A DNA stretch of 11,005 nucleotides from Methanomassiliicoccus sp. Its GTDB lineage: Archaea; Thermoplasmatota; Thermoplasmata; Methanomassiliicoccales; JACIVX01. A model generated the notes under the pieces. It saw only the letters and a list, made by a program, of their open reading frames with translations. It searched no databases and had not been told where the DNA came from. The translations under genes and the position numbers were made by a program. The stretch covers positions 1 through 11,005 of the forward strand of contig DYTM01000026.1 in assembly GCA_020725985.1 (NCBI GenBank), read 5' to 3'. Positions 1 through 5,024 of this stretch are shown one piece after another. The first letter of the stretch is position 1. Every line of letters starts with the position of its first letter.

Positions 1-1
1 A

Positions 2-73
2 GCAGTTCCCGTCGCTTCCGCTAGCGAGGACGTGGATCTCTATGCGGGCAGTTCCCACGAGCGCATCCCATGA
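2..73 (+). CDS. possible C-terminal tail of an upstream gene (partial)
   Basis: This frame is open from the window edge to a TGA at 71-73 and gives 23 residues ending in His-Glu-Arg-Ile-Pro. The acidic segment Glu-Asp-Val-Asp-Leu-Tyr looks protein-like, but the stretch is too short to assign. A second plus frame (3-140) is also open, so the choice of frame is a guess. If real, this is the end of a rightward gene convergent with the CBS gene. No function can be given. Confidence 0.22.
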   Translation, partial: AVPVASASEDVDLYAGSSHERIP

Positions 74-93
74 CTGGAAGGCTCTGGAGGTAG

Positions 94-99
94 AAAAAA
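94..99 (-). terminator. oligo-T tract downstream of the CBS gene
   Basis: A run of six A on the plus strand reads as six T on the minus strand, 50 bases past the stop codon of the leftward CBS gene. Archaeal RNA polymerase commonly terminates at oligo-T tracts without needing a hairpin, so this is a reasonable terminator candidate. No strong stem precedes it. Confidence 0.35.
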
Positions 100-148
100 G
101 TGACGACCGCCTTTCCGGAAGAGCCCCCGTTCAAACGTAACTCAGAGA

Positions 149-640
149 CTAGACCTTGGAGAACTTGTCACGGTAGAGGGCCCAGATGATATCCCCCTTC
201 GTGACGATACCGACGATCTTGCCGTGTTCCAGGACAGGCACCCGGTTGACGTCCTTCTTCATCATGCTGTCGATCGCCTCCATGATGTTCATCTCCGGGG
301 TCACGGTGAGGGCCTCGGTGGTCATGATCTCCCTCACCTGCTTCGCTGAGACCTCCTTGTAGATGCTGGCGAGTTTCTCGTCCTTGAGTATCTCCTCGAA
401 CGGAAGCGCAAGGAACGAAGTCGACGGGAACTCGTTGCGGACCTCGTCCTGGAGCCTCTTCACGAAGGCGAGGATGTCCGTCTCGCTGAGGACCCCGATC
501 AGCCTTCCCTCGTCGTCCACCACCGGCGCCCCCGAGATGCCGTTGACTGCGAAGGTAACGGTCGCGTCATGAAGGGTCGCAATGCCCTTGATCGTAACCA
601 CCGTTGAGGTCATCACATCTCGGACCTGCAGATCGGCCAT
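149..640 (-). CDS. two-CBS-domain protein
   Basis: A 163-residue stand-alone CBS pair (Bateman module). CBS1 covers about residues 4-60 and CBS2 about 100-157. Each ends in the usual strand-turn pattern: Gly-Val-Leu-Ser-Glu-Thr-Asp near 49-55, and Gly-Ile-Val-Thr-Lys-Gly-Asp near 144-150. Such pairs usually bind adenosine nucleotides (AMP, ATP, SAM) and act as energy or ligand sensors; the ligand and partner here are unknown. No catalytic or membrane segment is present. The frame stays open upstream to 772, but that extension is Pro/Arg-rich and not CBS-like. I chose the ATG at 640 because the fold begins right after it (Ala-Asp-Leu-Gln-Val-Arg-Asp-Val-Met), a TATA-like CTTAAGAC lies about 27 bases upstream, and a GGAG precedes it by a few bases. 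It points away from the tRNA. Confidence 0.9.
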   Translation of the reverse strand: MADLQVRDVMTSTVVTIKGIATLHDATVTFAVNGISGAPVVDDEGRLIGVLSETDILAFVKRLQDEVRNEFPSTSFLALPFEEILKDEKLASIYKEVSAKQVREIMTTEALTVTPEMNIMEAIDSMMKKDVNRVPVLEHGKIVGIVTKGDIIWALYRDKFSKV

Positions 641-662
641 GTGGCTCCAATTGAGCGGAGGC

Positions 663-674
663 GTCTTAAGGTTT
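663..674 (-). promoter_or_regulatory. TATA-like box of the CBS gene
   Basis: On the minus strand the sequence AAACCTTAAGAC is centred about 27 bases before the ATG at 640. That spacing fits an archaeal TATA box driving a leaderless or nearly leaderless transcript. It also supports the ATG at 640 over the longer open frame reaching 772. Confidence 0.4.
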
Positions 675-787
675 TTGCAGCCTCCTACCCCAGGAAGAGT
701 TTCTGGCCTCGGTGCTTCTCCCCGGCTTCGAGCAAATCCGGATGGCCGGCTCGGGATCGAATAAGTTCGCAAAAGGTCAGGGTGGGG

Positions 788-813
788 TCGGATTCCAGAT
801 GCTTCGAATCTGA
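788..813. repeat. inverted repeat between the CBS gene and tRNA-Lys
   Basis: Arms TCGGATTC (788-795) and GAATCTGA (806-813) pair over eight positions with one G-T wobble, around a 10-base loop. It lies in the divergent spacer, about 25 bases before the tRNA TATA-like box. It could be a protein-binding site or have no role. Confidence 0.3.
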
Positions 814-834
814 CGCGCCAATCAATTCGATATG

Positions 835-842
835 TTTATTTA
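835..842 (+). promoter_or_regulatory. TATA-like box of the tRNA-Lys gene
   Basis: TTTATTTA is centred about 28 bases before the first base of the tRNA at 867, inside the most AT-rich part of the spacer. This matches archaeal TATA spacing. A second AT block, CATATATG at 849-856, is too close to serve as the box. The same promoter probably also drives the GTPase gene that follows. Confidence 0.5.
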
Positions 843-866
843 CATTGACCATATATGCCCCGCTCA

Positions 867-963
867 GGGCCCGTAGCTCAGCTAGGTAGAGCAATCGGCT
901 CTTAACCGATGGGTCGAGGGTTCGAAAGATTCTTCACAGAATCCGAGCATCCCTCCGGGCCCG
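867..963 (+). tRNA. trnK: tRNA-Lys (anticodon CTT) with a 23-nt intron in the T-loop (927-949)
   Basis: The exons fold into a complete cloverleaf of 74 nt. The acceptor stem is GGGCCCG (867-873) with CGGGCCC (956-962). The D stem is GCTC/GAGC (876-879, 889-892). The anticodon stem is ATCGG/CCGAT (894-898, 906-910) with loop CTCTTAA and anticodon CTT at 901-903. The variable loop is GGGTC, the T stem is GAGGG/CCCTC (916-920, 951-955), and the discriminator is G963. No CCA is encoded, as in many archaea. The T-loop is interrupted after TTCGAA. Removing 927-949 restores the canonical loop TTCGAAT. The gene ends 18 bases before the next ATG. Lysine identity is read from the anticodon. Confidence 0.93.
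927..949 (+). other. tRNA intron at T-loop position 59/60 with a strict bulge-helix-bulge
   Basis: The exon-side helix is the T stem itself (GAGGG/CCCTC). Next comes a four-pair central helix, TTCG (921-924) with CGAG (944-947), containing one U-G pair. Three-base bulges AAA (925-927) and CAT (948-950) flank it on opposite strands, and an intron hairpin GATTC-TTCACA-GAATC (928-943) closes the structure. Cutting after the second base of each bulge releases exactly 927-949 and leaves a standard seven-base T-loop. This 3-4-3 geometry is the form recognised by archaeal tRNA splicing endonuclease. Confidence 0.88.
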
Positions 964-981
964 CTCTCCTCGGGGCCGCTC

Positions 982-1746
982 ATGAAGAATATCTATTTCA
1001 TCGGGACTGCGGGAAGCGGGAAGAGCTCGCTCGCGCTCGCGTTCCACGAATGGATGGAGCTACAGGGGCTCGACTCGATTCTGGTGAACCTCGATCCGGG
1101 GGCTGAGGCTATTCCCTATGTCCCGGACGTGGACATCCGGGACTGGATCAGGCTCAGCGAGATCATGCGCGAGTACGCGCTGGGCCCGAACGGCGCGCAG
1201 ATCGTGTGCGCAGACCTCATCGCCCTCAACATGAAGGAGGTTGTTTCGGTCGTCGAGGGGTTCAAGACGAACTTCGTTCTCATCGACACCCCTGGCCAGA
1301 TGGAGCTGTTCGCGTTCCGGCAGTCGAGCTCGGTCGTCATCGAGAGCCTCGGCAAGGACGATTCTTTCCTCGTCTTCCTTTCCGATCCTCAGCTCTCCAA
1401 GACCCCGGAGGGCTTCGTGTCGGACCTGATGCTCTGCGCCATAACGCACTTCCGCTTCTCGATCCCGATCCTCAACGTCCTCTCCAAGATGGACCTCCTC
1501 ACCGACCAGGAGGTCGAGGCGGTCCTGGCATGGTCCCGGGACCCGTACGAGCTGTACAGTGCGATAGGGGAGAGACAGGGAACCTCCCAGAGCGTGCTGA
1601 GCATCGAGATTCTCAAGGCTCTGGAGAACATCGGCATGTATCGGGAGCTCACCCCCGTCTCGGCCGAGATGCCCTACGGCATGGAGGACATCTACAACGC
1701 GATCCAGCAGTCTTTCGAGGGCGGGGAAGATCTCAGGCCGGACTGA
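982..1746 (+). CDS. GPN-loop GTPase
   Basis: A 254-residue P-loop GTPase of the GPN family, the archaeal relatives of eukaryotic GPN1-3, which help assemble or import RNA polymerase II. The archaeal role is less clear. Visible motifs are the P-loop Gly-Thr-Ala-Gly-Ser-Gly-Lys-Ser (8-15), Asn-Leu-Asp-Pro-Gly (36-40), the signature Gly-Pro-Asn (68-70), Asp-Thr-Pro-Gly-Gln (102-106), Ser-Lys-Met-Asp (168-171, in place of Asn-Lys-x-Asp) and Ser-Ala-Glu (227-229). Length is normal for archaeal members. The ATG at 982 is fixed by the P-loop starting only seven residues in. There is no clear ribosome binding site. The ATG lies 18 bases after the tRNA, so co-transcription with the tRNA is likely. It runs tail to tail with the next gene with no bases between the stop codons. 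Confidence 0.93.
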   Translation: MKNIYFIGTAGSGKSSLALAFHEWMELQGLDSILVNLDPGAEAIPYVPDVDIRDWIRLSEIMREYALGPNGAQIVCADLIALNMKEVVSVVEGFKTNFVLIDTPGQMELFAFRQSSSVVIESLGKDDSFLVFLSDPQLSKTPEGFVSDLMLCAITHFRFSIPILNVLSKMDLLTDQEVEAVLAWSRDPYELYSAIGERQGTSQSVLSIEILKALENIGMYRELTPVSAEMPYGMEDIYNAIQQSFEGGEDLRPD

Positions 1747-2088
1747 TCAGCCGCCGGACTTCCACTCGCATTCCATGAGGAAGTCCTCGCGCTCCCCCGT
1801 CACCATCTCGAAGTGCGCCGTCAGGGTTCCGTTGCCGAAGGTCACCATGGCGCTTCTCAGAAGGGATTCGTAGGCGGAGATGTGCTTGCCCTCGAATGTG
1901 AGGCGCCTCTCCTTGCACCTCAGGAGGCCGTTCTTCTCAAGCATTCTGATTCTCCGGTAGCAAGCCGCTATCGGGATGTTCATCTGCCTGCTCAGGTCGA
2001 TCGCGGTCTTTGCGTCGTCGAGCGTGGCCGTGAGTATTCTGACCGAGTACTCGTCGGTGATGATCCTGGAAGCTTCAAGCGCGTGCAT
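1747..2088 (-). CDS. winged helix-turn-helix transcriptional regulator (ArsR-like)
   Basis: A 113-residue protein. An N-terminal winged helix spans about residues 10-70: a helix carrying Tyr-Ser-Val-Arg-Ile-Leu, a helix-turn-helix near 26-52 ending in Tyr-Arg-Arg-Ile-Arg-Met-Leu-Glu, and a wing near 53-68. About 45 residues follow that could form a small ligand-binding or dimerisation unit. Small archaeal proteins of this shape are usually DNA-binding regulators, but the specificity cannot be read from sequence. The ATG at 2088 has a TATA-like TTAAATA about 29 bases upstream on its strand, giving a nearly leaderless message. The gene is divergent from the zinc ribbon gene, so control of itself and of that gene is a natural guess. 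Confidence 0.8.
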   Translation of the reverse strand: MHALEASRIITDEYSVRILTATLDDAKTAIDLSRQMNIPIAACYRRIRMLEKNGLLRCKERRLTFEGKHISAYESLLRSAMVTFGNGTLTAHFEMVTGEREDFLMECEWKSGG

Positions 2089-2111
2089 TTACCTCGATGG
2101 ATTCGGACCGG

Positions 2112-2124
2112 GGGTATTTAACCC
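2112..2124. promoter_or_regulatory. TATA box of the wHTH gene inside a small inverted repeat
   Basis: GGGT-ATTTA-ACCC is a perfect 4-bp inverted repeat around an AT core. On the minus strand the core reads TAAAT, centred about 30 bases before the ATG at 2088. A repeat that frames the TATA box could be an autoregulatory operator. This is inference from position only. Confidence 0.4.
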
Positions 2125-2147
2125 TCATCATGTCAATCCAATAACTG

Positions 2148-2165
2148 ATTATTTCCCGAGATAAT
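2148..2165. promoter_or_regulatory. candidate operator and TATA region of the zinc ribbon gene
   Basis: ATTAT and ATAAT form perfect arms over an 8-base centre. The inner part extends the symmetry: TTATTTC-CC-GAGATAA has one mismatched pair in seven. It overlaps the AT-rich region about 20-35 bases before the ATG at 2183, where a TATA box would lie. The divergent wHTH protein is the obvious candidate to bind here, but nothing in the sequence proves it. Confidence 0.35.
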
Positions 2166-2182
2166 ACACGAAGGGAGGAGGA

Positions 2183-2374
2183 ATGAAGCGGCTGAGGAGT
2201 CGGGGGCGGGTGCTACTCTGCCCCGAATGCGGGTCGGCCGACCTCTACTACGAGGCTGGGCTGACGACGGGTTACAAGTACCACTGCAAGCGCTGCAACT
2301 ACATCGGTGCATTCGTCGTCGAAAAGGAAGTGGAGGATCTCGAAACGGAAGAATCAGGCGAACATGACGCCTGA
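2183..2374 (+). CDS. small zinc ribbon protein, function unknown
   Basis: A 63-residue protein with one zinc ribbon: Cys13-Pro-Glu-Cys16 and Cys35-Lys-Arg-Cys38. The 18 residues between include a Tyr-rich strand pair (Leu-Tyr-Tyr-Glu ... Gly-Tyr-Lys-Tyr), and the tail is very acidic (residues 47-62). The knuckle spacing resembles the ribbons of TFIIS- or TFIIB-like proteins, which bind nucleic acid or protein partners, but no specific family is named with confidence. A strong Shine-Dalgarno (GGGAGGAGG, 2173-2181) precedes the ATG. The last six codons and the stop overlap the end of the PAN gene on the other strand, codon facing codon. Confidence 0.82.
   Translation: MKRLRSRGRVLLCPECGSADLYYEAGLTTGYKYHCKRCNYIGAFVVEKEVEDLETEESGEHDA
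2354..2374. repeat. palindrome carrying both stop codons of a convergent gene pair
   Basis: TCAGGCG (2354-2360) and CGCCTGA (2368-2374) are a perfect 7-bp inverted repeat with a 7-base loop. Read rightward it ends the zinc ribbon gene with TGA; read leftward it ends PAN with TGA. In RNA from either strand it can form a GC-rich hairpin exactly at the stop codon. It may act as a two-way 3' end or RNA stabiliser. No T-run follows on either side. Confidence 0.5.
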
Positions 2375-3571
2375 CTCGACGCACTTCGTCTCCTCGGTCT
2401 CAAGGACCTTCGCCACGGCTCTCTCGAAGTCGAGCATCGAAACGGTGTCTCGGTTATCCCTGATCGCGAACATCCCGGCCTCGGTGCAGATCGCCTTTAT
2501 GTCCGCGCCGGTGGCCTCCTCGCACTTCGCCGCAAGCTCAGCAAGATTGACCGTCCGGTCGGCGTTCATCCTGCTCGTGTGGATCTTGAAAATCTCGTGC
2601 CTCGCCTCGAAGGTCGGCATCGGGATGGTGATGATCCTGTCGAATCTTCCCGGGCGGAGCAGTGCCTCGTCAAGAATGTCCGGCCTGTTTGTTGCCCCGA
2701 TGATCTTCACGTCCCCTATCGGATTGAATCCGTCCAGCTCCGACAGGAGCTGCATGAGCGTTCTCTGGACCTCCCTATCCCCGGAGGTTGCGACCTCGAG
2801 GCGCTTGGCGCCGATCGAGTCCAGCTCATCTATGAAGACGATGCTCGGGGCCTTTTCCCTCGCCAGCTCGAACAATTCCCGAACCAGCCTCGCCCCTTCC
2901 CCTATGTATTTCTGGACCAGCTCCGAGCCGACGAACCTGATGAAGGTGGCGCTGGTCTGATGGGCGACGGCCTTGGCCAACAGGGTCTTCCCGGTGCCTG
3001 GCGGGCCCACGAGGAGCACTCCCTTCGGAGGCTCGATCCCCACCTTCTTGTACAGCTCCGGCCTGAGAAGTGGATCCTCGACCGCCTCCCTGACCTCCCT
3101 GATCTGATCGTCCAGGCCCCCTATCTCCGAGTAGGTCAGGCTCGGCTTGTCAATGATCTCGGCCCCGATCACTATCGGGTCGAGCGACGGCGGGAGGACT
3201 CCCATGACCGCCAATGTCTGCTTGTTCAAGGCGACCCTTGCCCCGACCACGAGGTCCTCTGCAGGGACGTACTCAGAAGTGCCTACTATGAAGTCCGGCC
3301 CGGTCGAGCTCTTGACCACCACCCTTCCGTCAGAGAGGATGTCCTTCATGACGCCGATGATGAGCGGCGGAGACTTCAGCCTCTCCATCTCCGTCCTCAT
3401 CCTTTTGATCTCCTTTTGAAGCCTGAAGAGTTCGCTCTCCACGTACCTCTTCTCGCCCTCGACCCGACGGGATTCCTCAAGCAGCTCGCTGTTACGCCGC
3501 TCTAGCAACTCAATCTTCTCCTTCATATCAATTATGAGAACGTCCAGTTGCTGGTCTTTCAACAGGGCCAC
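2354..3571 (-). CDS. pan: proteasome-activating nucleotidase (PAN), AAA+ ATPase
   Basis: PAN is a homohexameric ATPase that unfolds proteins and feeds them to the archaeal 20S proteasome. Numbering is from the GTG at 3571 (405 residues). A coiled coil spans about 10-65 and an OB domain about 70-130. Walker A is Gly-Pro-Pro-Gly-Thr-Gly-Lys-Thr (189-196). Pore loop 1 is Tyr-Ile-Gly (222-224). Walker B is Ile-Val-Phe-Ile-Asp-Glu-Leu-Asp (244-251). Sensor 1 lies in Gly-Ala-Thr-Asn-Arg-Pro, and the arginine fingers are in Arg-Pro-Gly-Arg (306-309). The last residues are Met-Phe-Ala, where PAN normally ends hydrophobic-Tyr-X. The frame is open to a TTG at 3640, but that adds 23 residues of non-coil sequence. 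The GTG has a purine-rich AAGGATAAG before it and a TATA-like AAATATC about 33 bases upstream. An ATG at 3526 is a third option. Confidence 0.95.
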   Translation of the reverse strand: MALLKDQQLDVLIIDMKEKIELLERRNSELLEESRRVEGEKRYVESELFRLQKEIKRMRTEMERLKSPPLIIGVMKDILSDGRVVVKSSTGPDFIVGTSEYVPAEDLVVGARVALNKQTLAVMGVLPPSLDPIVIGAEIIDKPSLTYSEIGGLDDQIREVREAVEDPLLRPELYKKVGIEPPKGVLLVGPPGTGKTLLAKAVAHQTSATFIRFVGSELVQKYIGEGARLVRELFELAREKAPSIVFIDELDSIGAKRLEVATSGDREVQRTLMQLLSELDGFNPIGDVKIIGATNRPDILDEALLRPGRFDRIITIPMPTFEARHEIFKIHTSRMNADRTVNLAELAAKCEEATGADIKAICTEAGMFAIRDNRDTVSMLDFERAVAKVLETEETKCVESGVMFA

Positions 3572-3600
3572 CTTATCCTTGCCGCTATATGAAGGCGGGT

Positions 3601-3607
3601 GATATTT
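3601..3607 (-). promoter_or_regulatory. TATA-like box of pan
   Basis: AAATATC on the minus strand is centred about 33 bases before the GTG at 3571. It would place the transcript start near 3578, downstream of the alternative TTG start at 3640. It therefore supports the shorter PAN. Confidence 0.35.
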
Positions 3608-3684
3608 GACTCTTTCGCAGTGAATCGAGTTCTGGAACAATGACCATCATGACGCTGGTCCGTCGCCAGTTCTTGCCCGAGGCT

Positions 3685-3710
3685 ACCGCCGCCGGGGAGT
3701 GGCGGCTGGT
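3685..3710. repeat. GC-rich inverted repeat just upstream of the MBF1 promoter
   Basis: ACCGCCGCC (3685-3693) pairs with GGCGGC-T-GGT (3701-3710) over nine base pairs with one bulged T and a 7-base loop. It ends about 11 bases before the MBF1 TATA box, within the divergent spacer shared with pan. A 9-bp direct repeat, GCTGGTCCG (3654-3662 and 3705-3713), overlaps its right arm. It could be a regulator site or chance in GC-rich DNA. Confidence 0.3.
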
Positions 3711-3720
3711 CCGGAGTGAG

Positions 3721-3728
3721 ATATAAAT
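3721..3728 (+). promoter_or_regulatory. TATA box of the MBF1 gene
   Basis: ATATAAAT is the clearest TATA box in the window. Its centre is about 35 bases before the ATG at 3760, which predicts a transcript start near 3750 and a leader of about ten bases. TGAGGA at 3745-3750 could serve as a ribosome binding site if transcription starts slightly earlier. Confidence 0.65.
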
Positions 3729-3759
3729 GACCCCTCCCGCATAATGAGGAACGATCTGT

Positions 3760-4254
3760 ATGATCTGCGAGCTCTGCGGGAAGGAGACCAACCGCACCAC
3801 ACTGGTTTTCATCGAGGGGTCCTCCCTCCGGGTCTGCAGCGACTGCGAGAAATTCGGGGAGGTCCGCAAACCCGCGAAGAAGGAGGAGGCCGCCAAGTCG
3901 ACTATCGCTCAGCGCCTTGAGGTCAGGGAGCGGCGCATGAAGTCAAGGGACGTGTACGAAGGGGAGGAAACCACCCTCGAGCTCGTCCCGGACTTCCCGA
4001 AGCTCATCCGGGAGGCGAGGATGGCGCGGGAGTGGAAGCAGGAGACTCTCGCGGCGAAGATCAACGAGAAGACGAGCGTCATCAACAAGCTCGAGCGCGG
4101 GGACATCCGTCCGGTGGACAGCCTTGTCAAGAAGGTCGAAAAAGAGCTCGGGATCAAGCTTATGGAGAGAGTTCCCCTCATCAAGCCGGAGGCGAAGACG
4201 TCAGGTTCGAAAGGCCTCACCCTCGGGGACCTGATCAAGCTTGAGAAGGAATGA
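3760..4254 (+). CDS. mbf1: archaeal multiprotein bridging factor 1 (aMBF1)
   Basis: A 164-residue protein with the archaeal MBF1 layout. The N-terminal zinc ribbon has Cys3-Glu-Leu-Cys6 and Cys26-Ser-Asp-Cys29. A basic, charged linker follows (about 35-72), then a Cro/C1-type helix-turn-helix (about 79-134) holding the family-like Gln-Glu-Thr-Leu-Ala-Ala-Lys-Ile and Leu-Glu-Arg-Gly-Asp-Ile-Arg-Pro. The tail is Thr-Leu-Gly-Asp-Leu-Ile-Lys. Eukaryotic MBF1 bridges TBP and activators. Archaeal MBF1 has been linked to ribosomes and translation, so the exact role here is open. The ATG is fixed by the first zinc knuckle at residue 3. The gene is divergent from pan and faces the DUF2240-like gene with only three bases between stop codons. 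Confidence 0.93.
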   Translation: MICELCGKETNRTTLVFIEGSSLRVCSDCEKFGEVRKPAKKEEAAKSTIAQRLEVRERRMKSRDVYEGEETTLELVPDFPKLIREARMAREWKQETLAAKINEKTSVINKLERGDIRPVDSLVKKVEKELGIKLMERVPLIKPEAKTSGSKGLTLGDLIKLEKE

Positions 4255-4257
4255 CGA

Positions 4258-4725
4258 TCACCTTTCGAGCACCTCTTTCCTGACGAGGTCCTCGAGCTTC
4301 GACGTGTCAGCCCCGACCTCCTTCGCGAGCGCGAGGGCCGCCACCTCAACGTCCACCCCCAGCCTCTCCTGGATCTTGTTGATTCTCGCGACCGCGTCCC
4401 TCTTGGTCAGTCCCGAGGTGGCGGAGATCGCTTCGAGCAATCTTGCGAAAAGGGAGACATCATCCCGGTCTTCCGTCAGAACTCTTTTCGTAGGCTTGTA
4501 GTTCATCGGGATCTCGACCTTCTTGTAGTCGAAGGTTGGCTTGACGAGCCCGTCCGTCCTCTCGAGAAGACCCTTCCTGATGCCCAGGTCTAGGAGGCTT
4601 TGGGCCTCCTTCGGGGTGAACCATCGGAAATCCATCGAGGCAGAGAAGACGAGTTCCTTCTCCGAAAGCACGTTCTTCCCCTTCCTCTTGAACAATAGTG
4701 CCAGACAGGTCTCCAGCTCTCCCAT
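4258..4725 (-). CDS. DUF2240-like archaeal protein, function unknown
   Basis: A 155-residue soluble protein. I recognise it as probably DUF2240, an uncharacterised archaeal family, from its opening Leu-Phe-Lys-Arg-Lys-Gly-Lys, then Ser-Glu-Lys-Glu-Leu-Val-Phe and Asp-Phe-Arg-Trp-Phe-Thr-Pro-Lys-Glu-Ala (32-41). Residues 20-60 look like a winged-helix or other small helical DNA-binding fold with a Gly-Leu-Leu-Glu turn. The C-terminal half (87-155) is helical and charged, with a segment (Leu-Thr-Lys-Arg-Asp-Ala-Val-Ala-Arg-Ile-Asn) that could be a second helical unit. No catalytic motif is visible. The ATG at 4725 has a good Shine-Dalgarno (GGGAGG about 9 bases upstream), and a TATA-like AATCTTAAAT lies about 70 bases upstream (4791-4800), giving a leader of about 45 bases. 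Confidence 0.78.
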   Translation of the reverse strand: MGELETCLALLFKRKGKNVLSEKELVFSASMDFRWFTPKEAQSLLDLGIRKGLLERTDGLVKPTFDYKKVEIPMNYKPTKRVLTEDRDDVSLFARLLEAISATSGLTKRDAVARINKIQERLGVDVEVAALALAKEVGADTSKLEDLVRKEVLER

Positions 4726-5024
4726 CGTGCCTTTCCTCCCTCAATTGTCTTGACGGTGCGTCCCTTCACCCCCTGAATCTCCGCCGTCCCATTTAAGATT
4801 TCTACCATGATTTCAATGAAGGCGTCCCCCCCCCAAGCCGCCGTCTCAGGGATCCTCGGTTCACGGGGGAGGGGAACCCCCCTGTACCTTGTCCATATCT
4901 CCTCGGCTCCCACGCAGTGAGGGTCGATTTTTCGTTATACTTATATAGAAGAACAAACATCTCAAATCCCACAGACTTCGACGGAAGAAGTGGTTGTTTA
5001 GTGAGTATTGAGGAGGTATGAAAA
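4726..5024. other. 299-base spacer between divergent DUF2240-like and thermosome genes
   Basis: The left part holds the TATA-like box of the leftward gene (4791-4800). The middle holds a run of nine C (4826-4834) and a G-run/C-run segment (4865-4883) that can fold on itself. The right part, from 4928, is AT-rich and holds the thermosome promoter and leader. A leftward frame is open from 4913 into the DUF2240-like gene, but it has no good start and overlaps that gene. I see no RNA gene here. Confidence 0.6.
4941..4948 (+). promoter_or_regulatory. thermosome promoter (TATA box)
   Basis: TTATATAG sits in an AT-rich block (4928-4950) and predicts a transcript start near 4970. That leaves an untranslated leader of about 55 bases, long for an archaeon with several nearly leaderless neighbours. 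The leader can form a short hairpin, ACTTC-N7-GAAGT (4975-4991), and ends in a strong Shine-Dalgarno, AGGAGGT (5011-5017), seven bases before the ATG at 5025. Confidence 0.6.

Noticed and set aside
641..772. N-terminal extension of the CBS protein to 207 residues
   Set aside because: The extension is Pro/Arg-rich with no CBS character, and a TATA-like box lies inside it at the right distance for a start at 640.
909..1106. 65-residue open frame across the tRNA intron and GTPase start
   Set aside because: It overlaps the tRNA 3' half and the GTPase P-loop in another frame; the tRNA and GTPase explain the sequence.
1740..1754. CTGATCAG palindrome at the GTPase/wHTH junction as a terminator
   Set aside because: TGATCA arises automatically from two abutting TGA stops on opposite strands; only one extra pair extends it.
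2579..3505. 308-residue plus-strand frame antisense to pan
   Set aside because: Arg/Asp/Leu-rich shadow of GC-biased codons opposite a confidently identified gene, with no recognisable domain.
3572..3640. Longer PAN starting at TTG 3640
   Set aside because: It adds 23 residues that do not continue the coiled coil, has no ribosome site, and the TATA-like box at 3601-3607 would lie inside it. It is not fully excluded.
4590..4913. 107-residue leftward frame upstream of the DUF2240-like gene
   Set aside because: It starts at a GTG without a ribosome site, contains the likely TATA box, and overlaps the well-supported downstream gene by over 130 bases in another frame.
4800..4920. Possible small RNA gene in the thermosome upstream spacer
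   Set aside because: I looked for a tRNA-like fold and for C and D boxes; no consistent structure or box pair was found.
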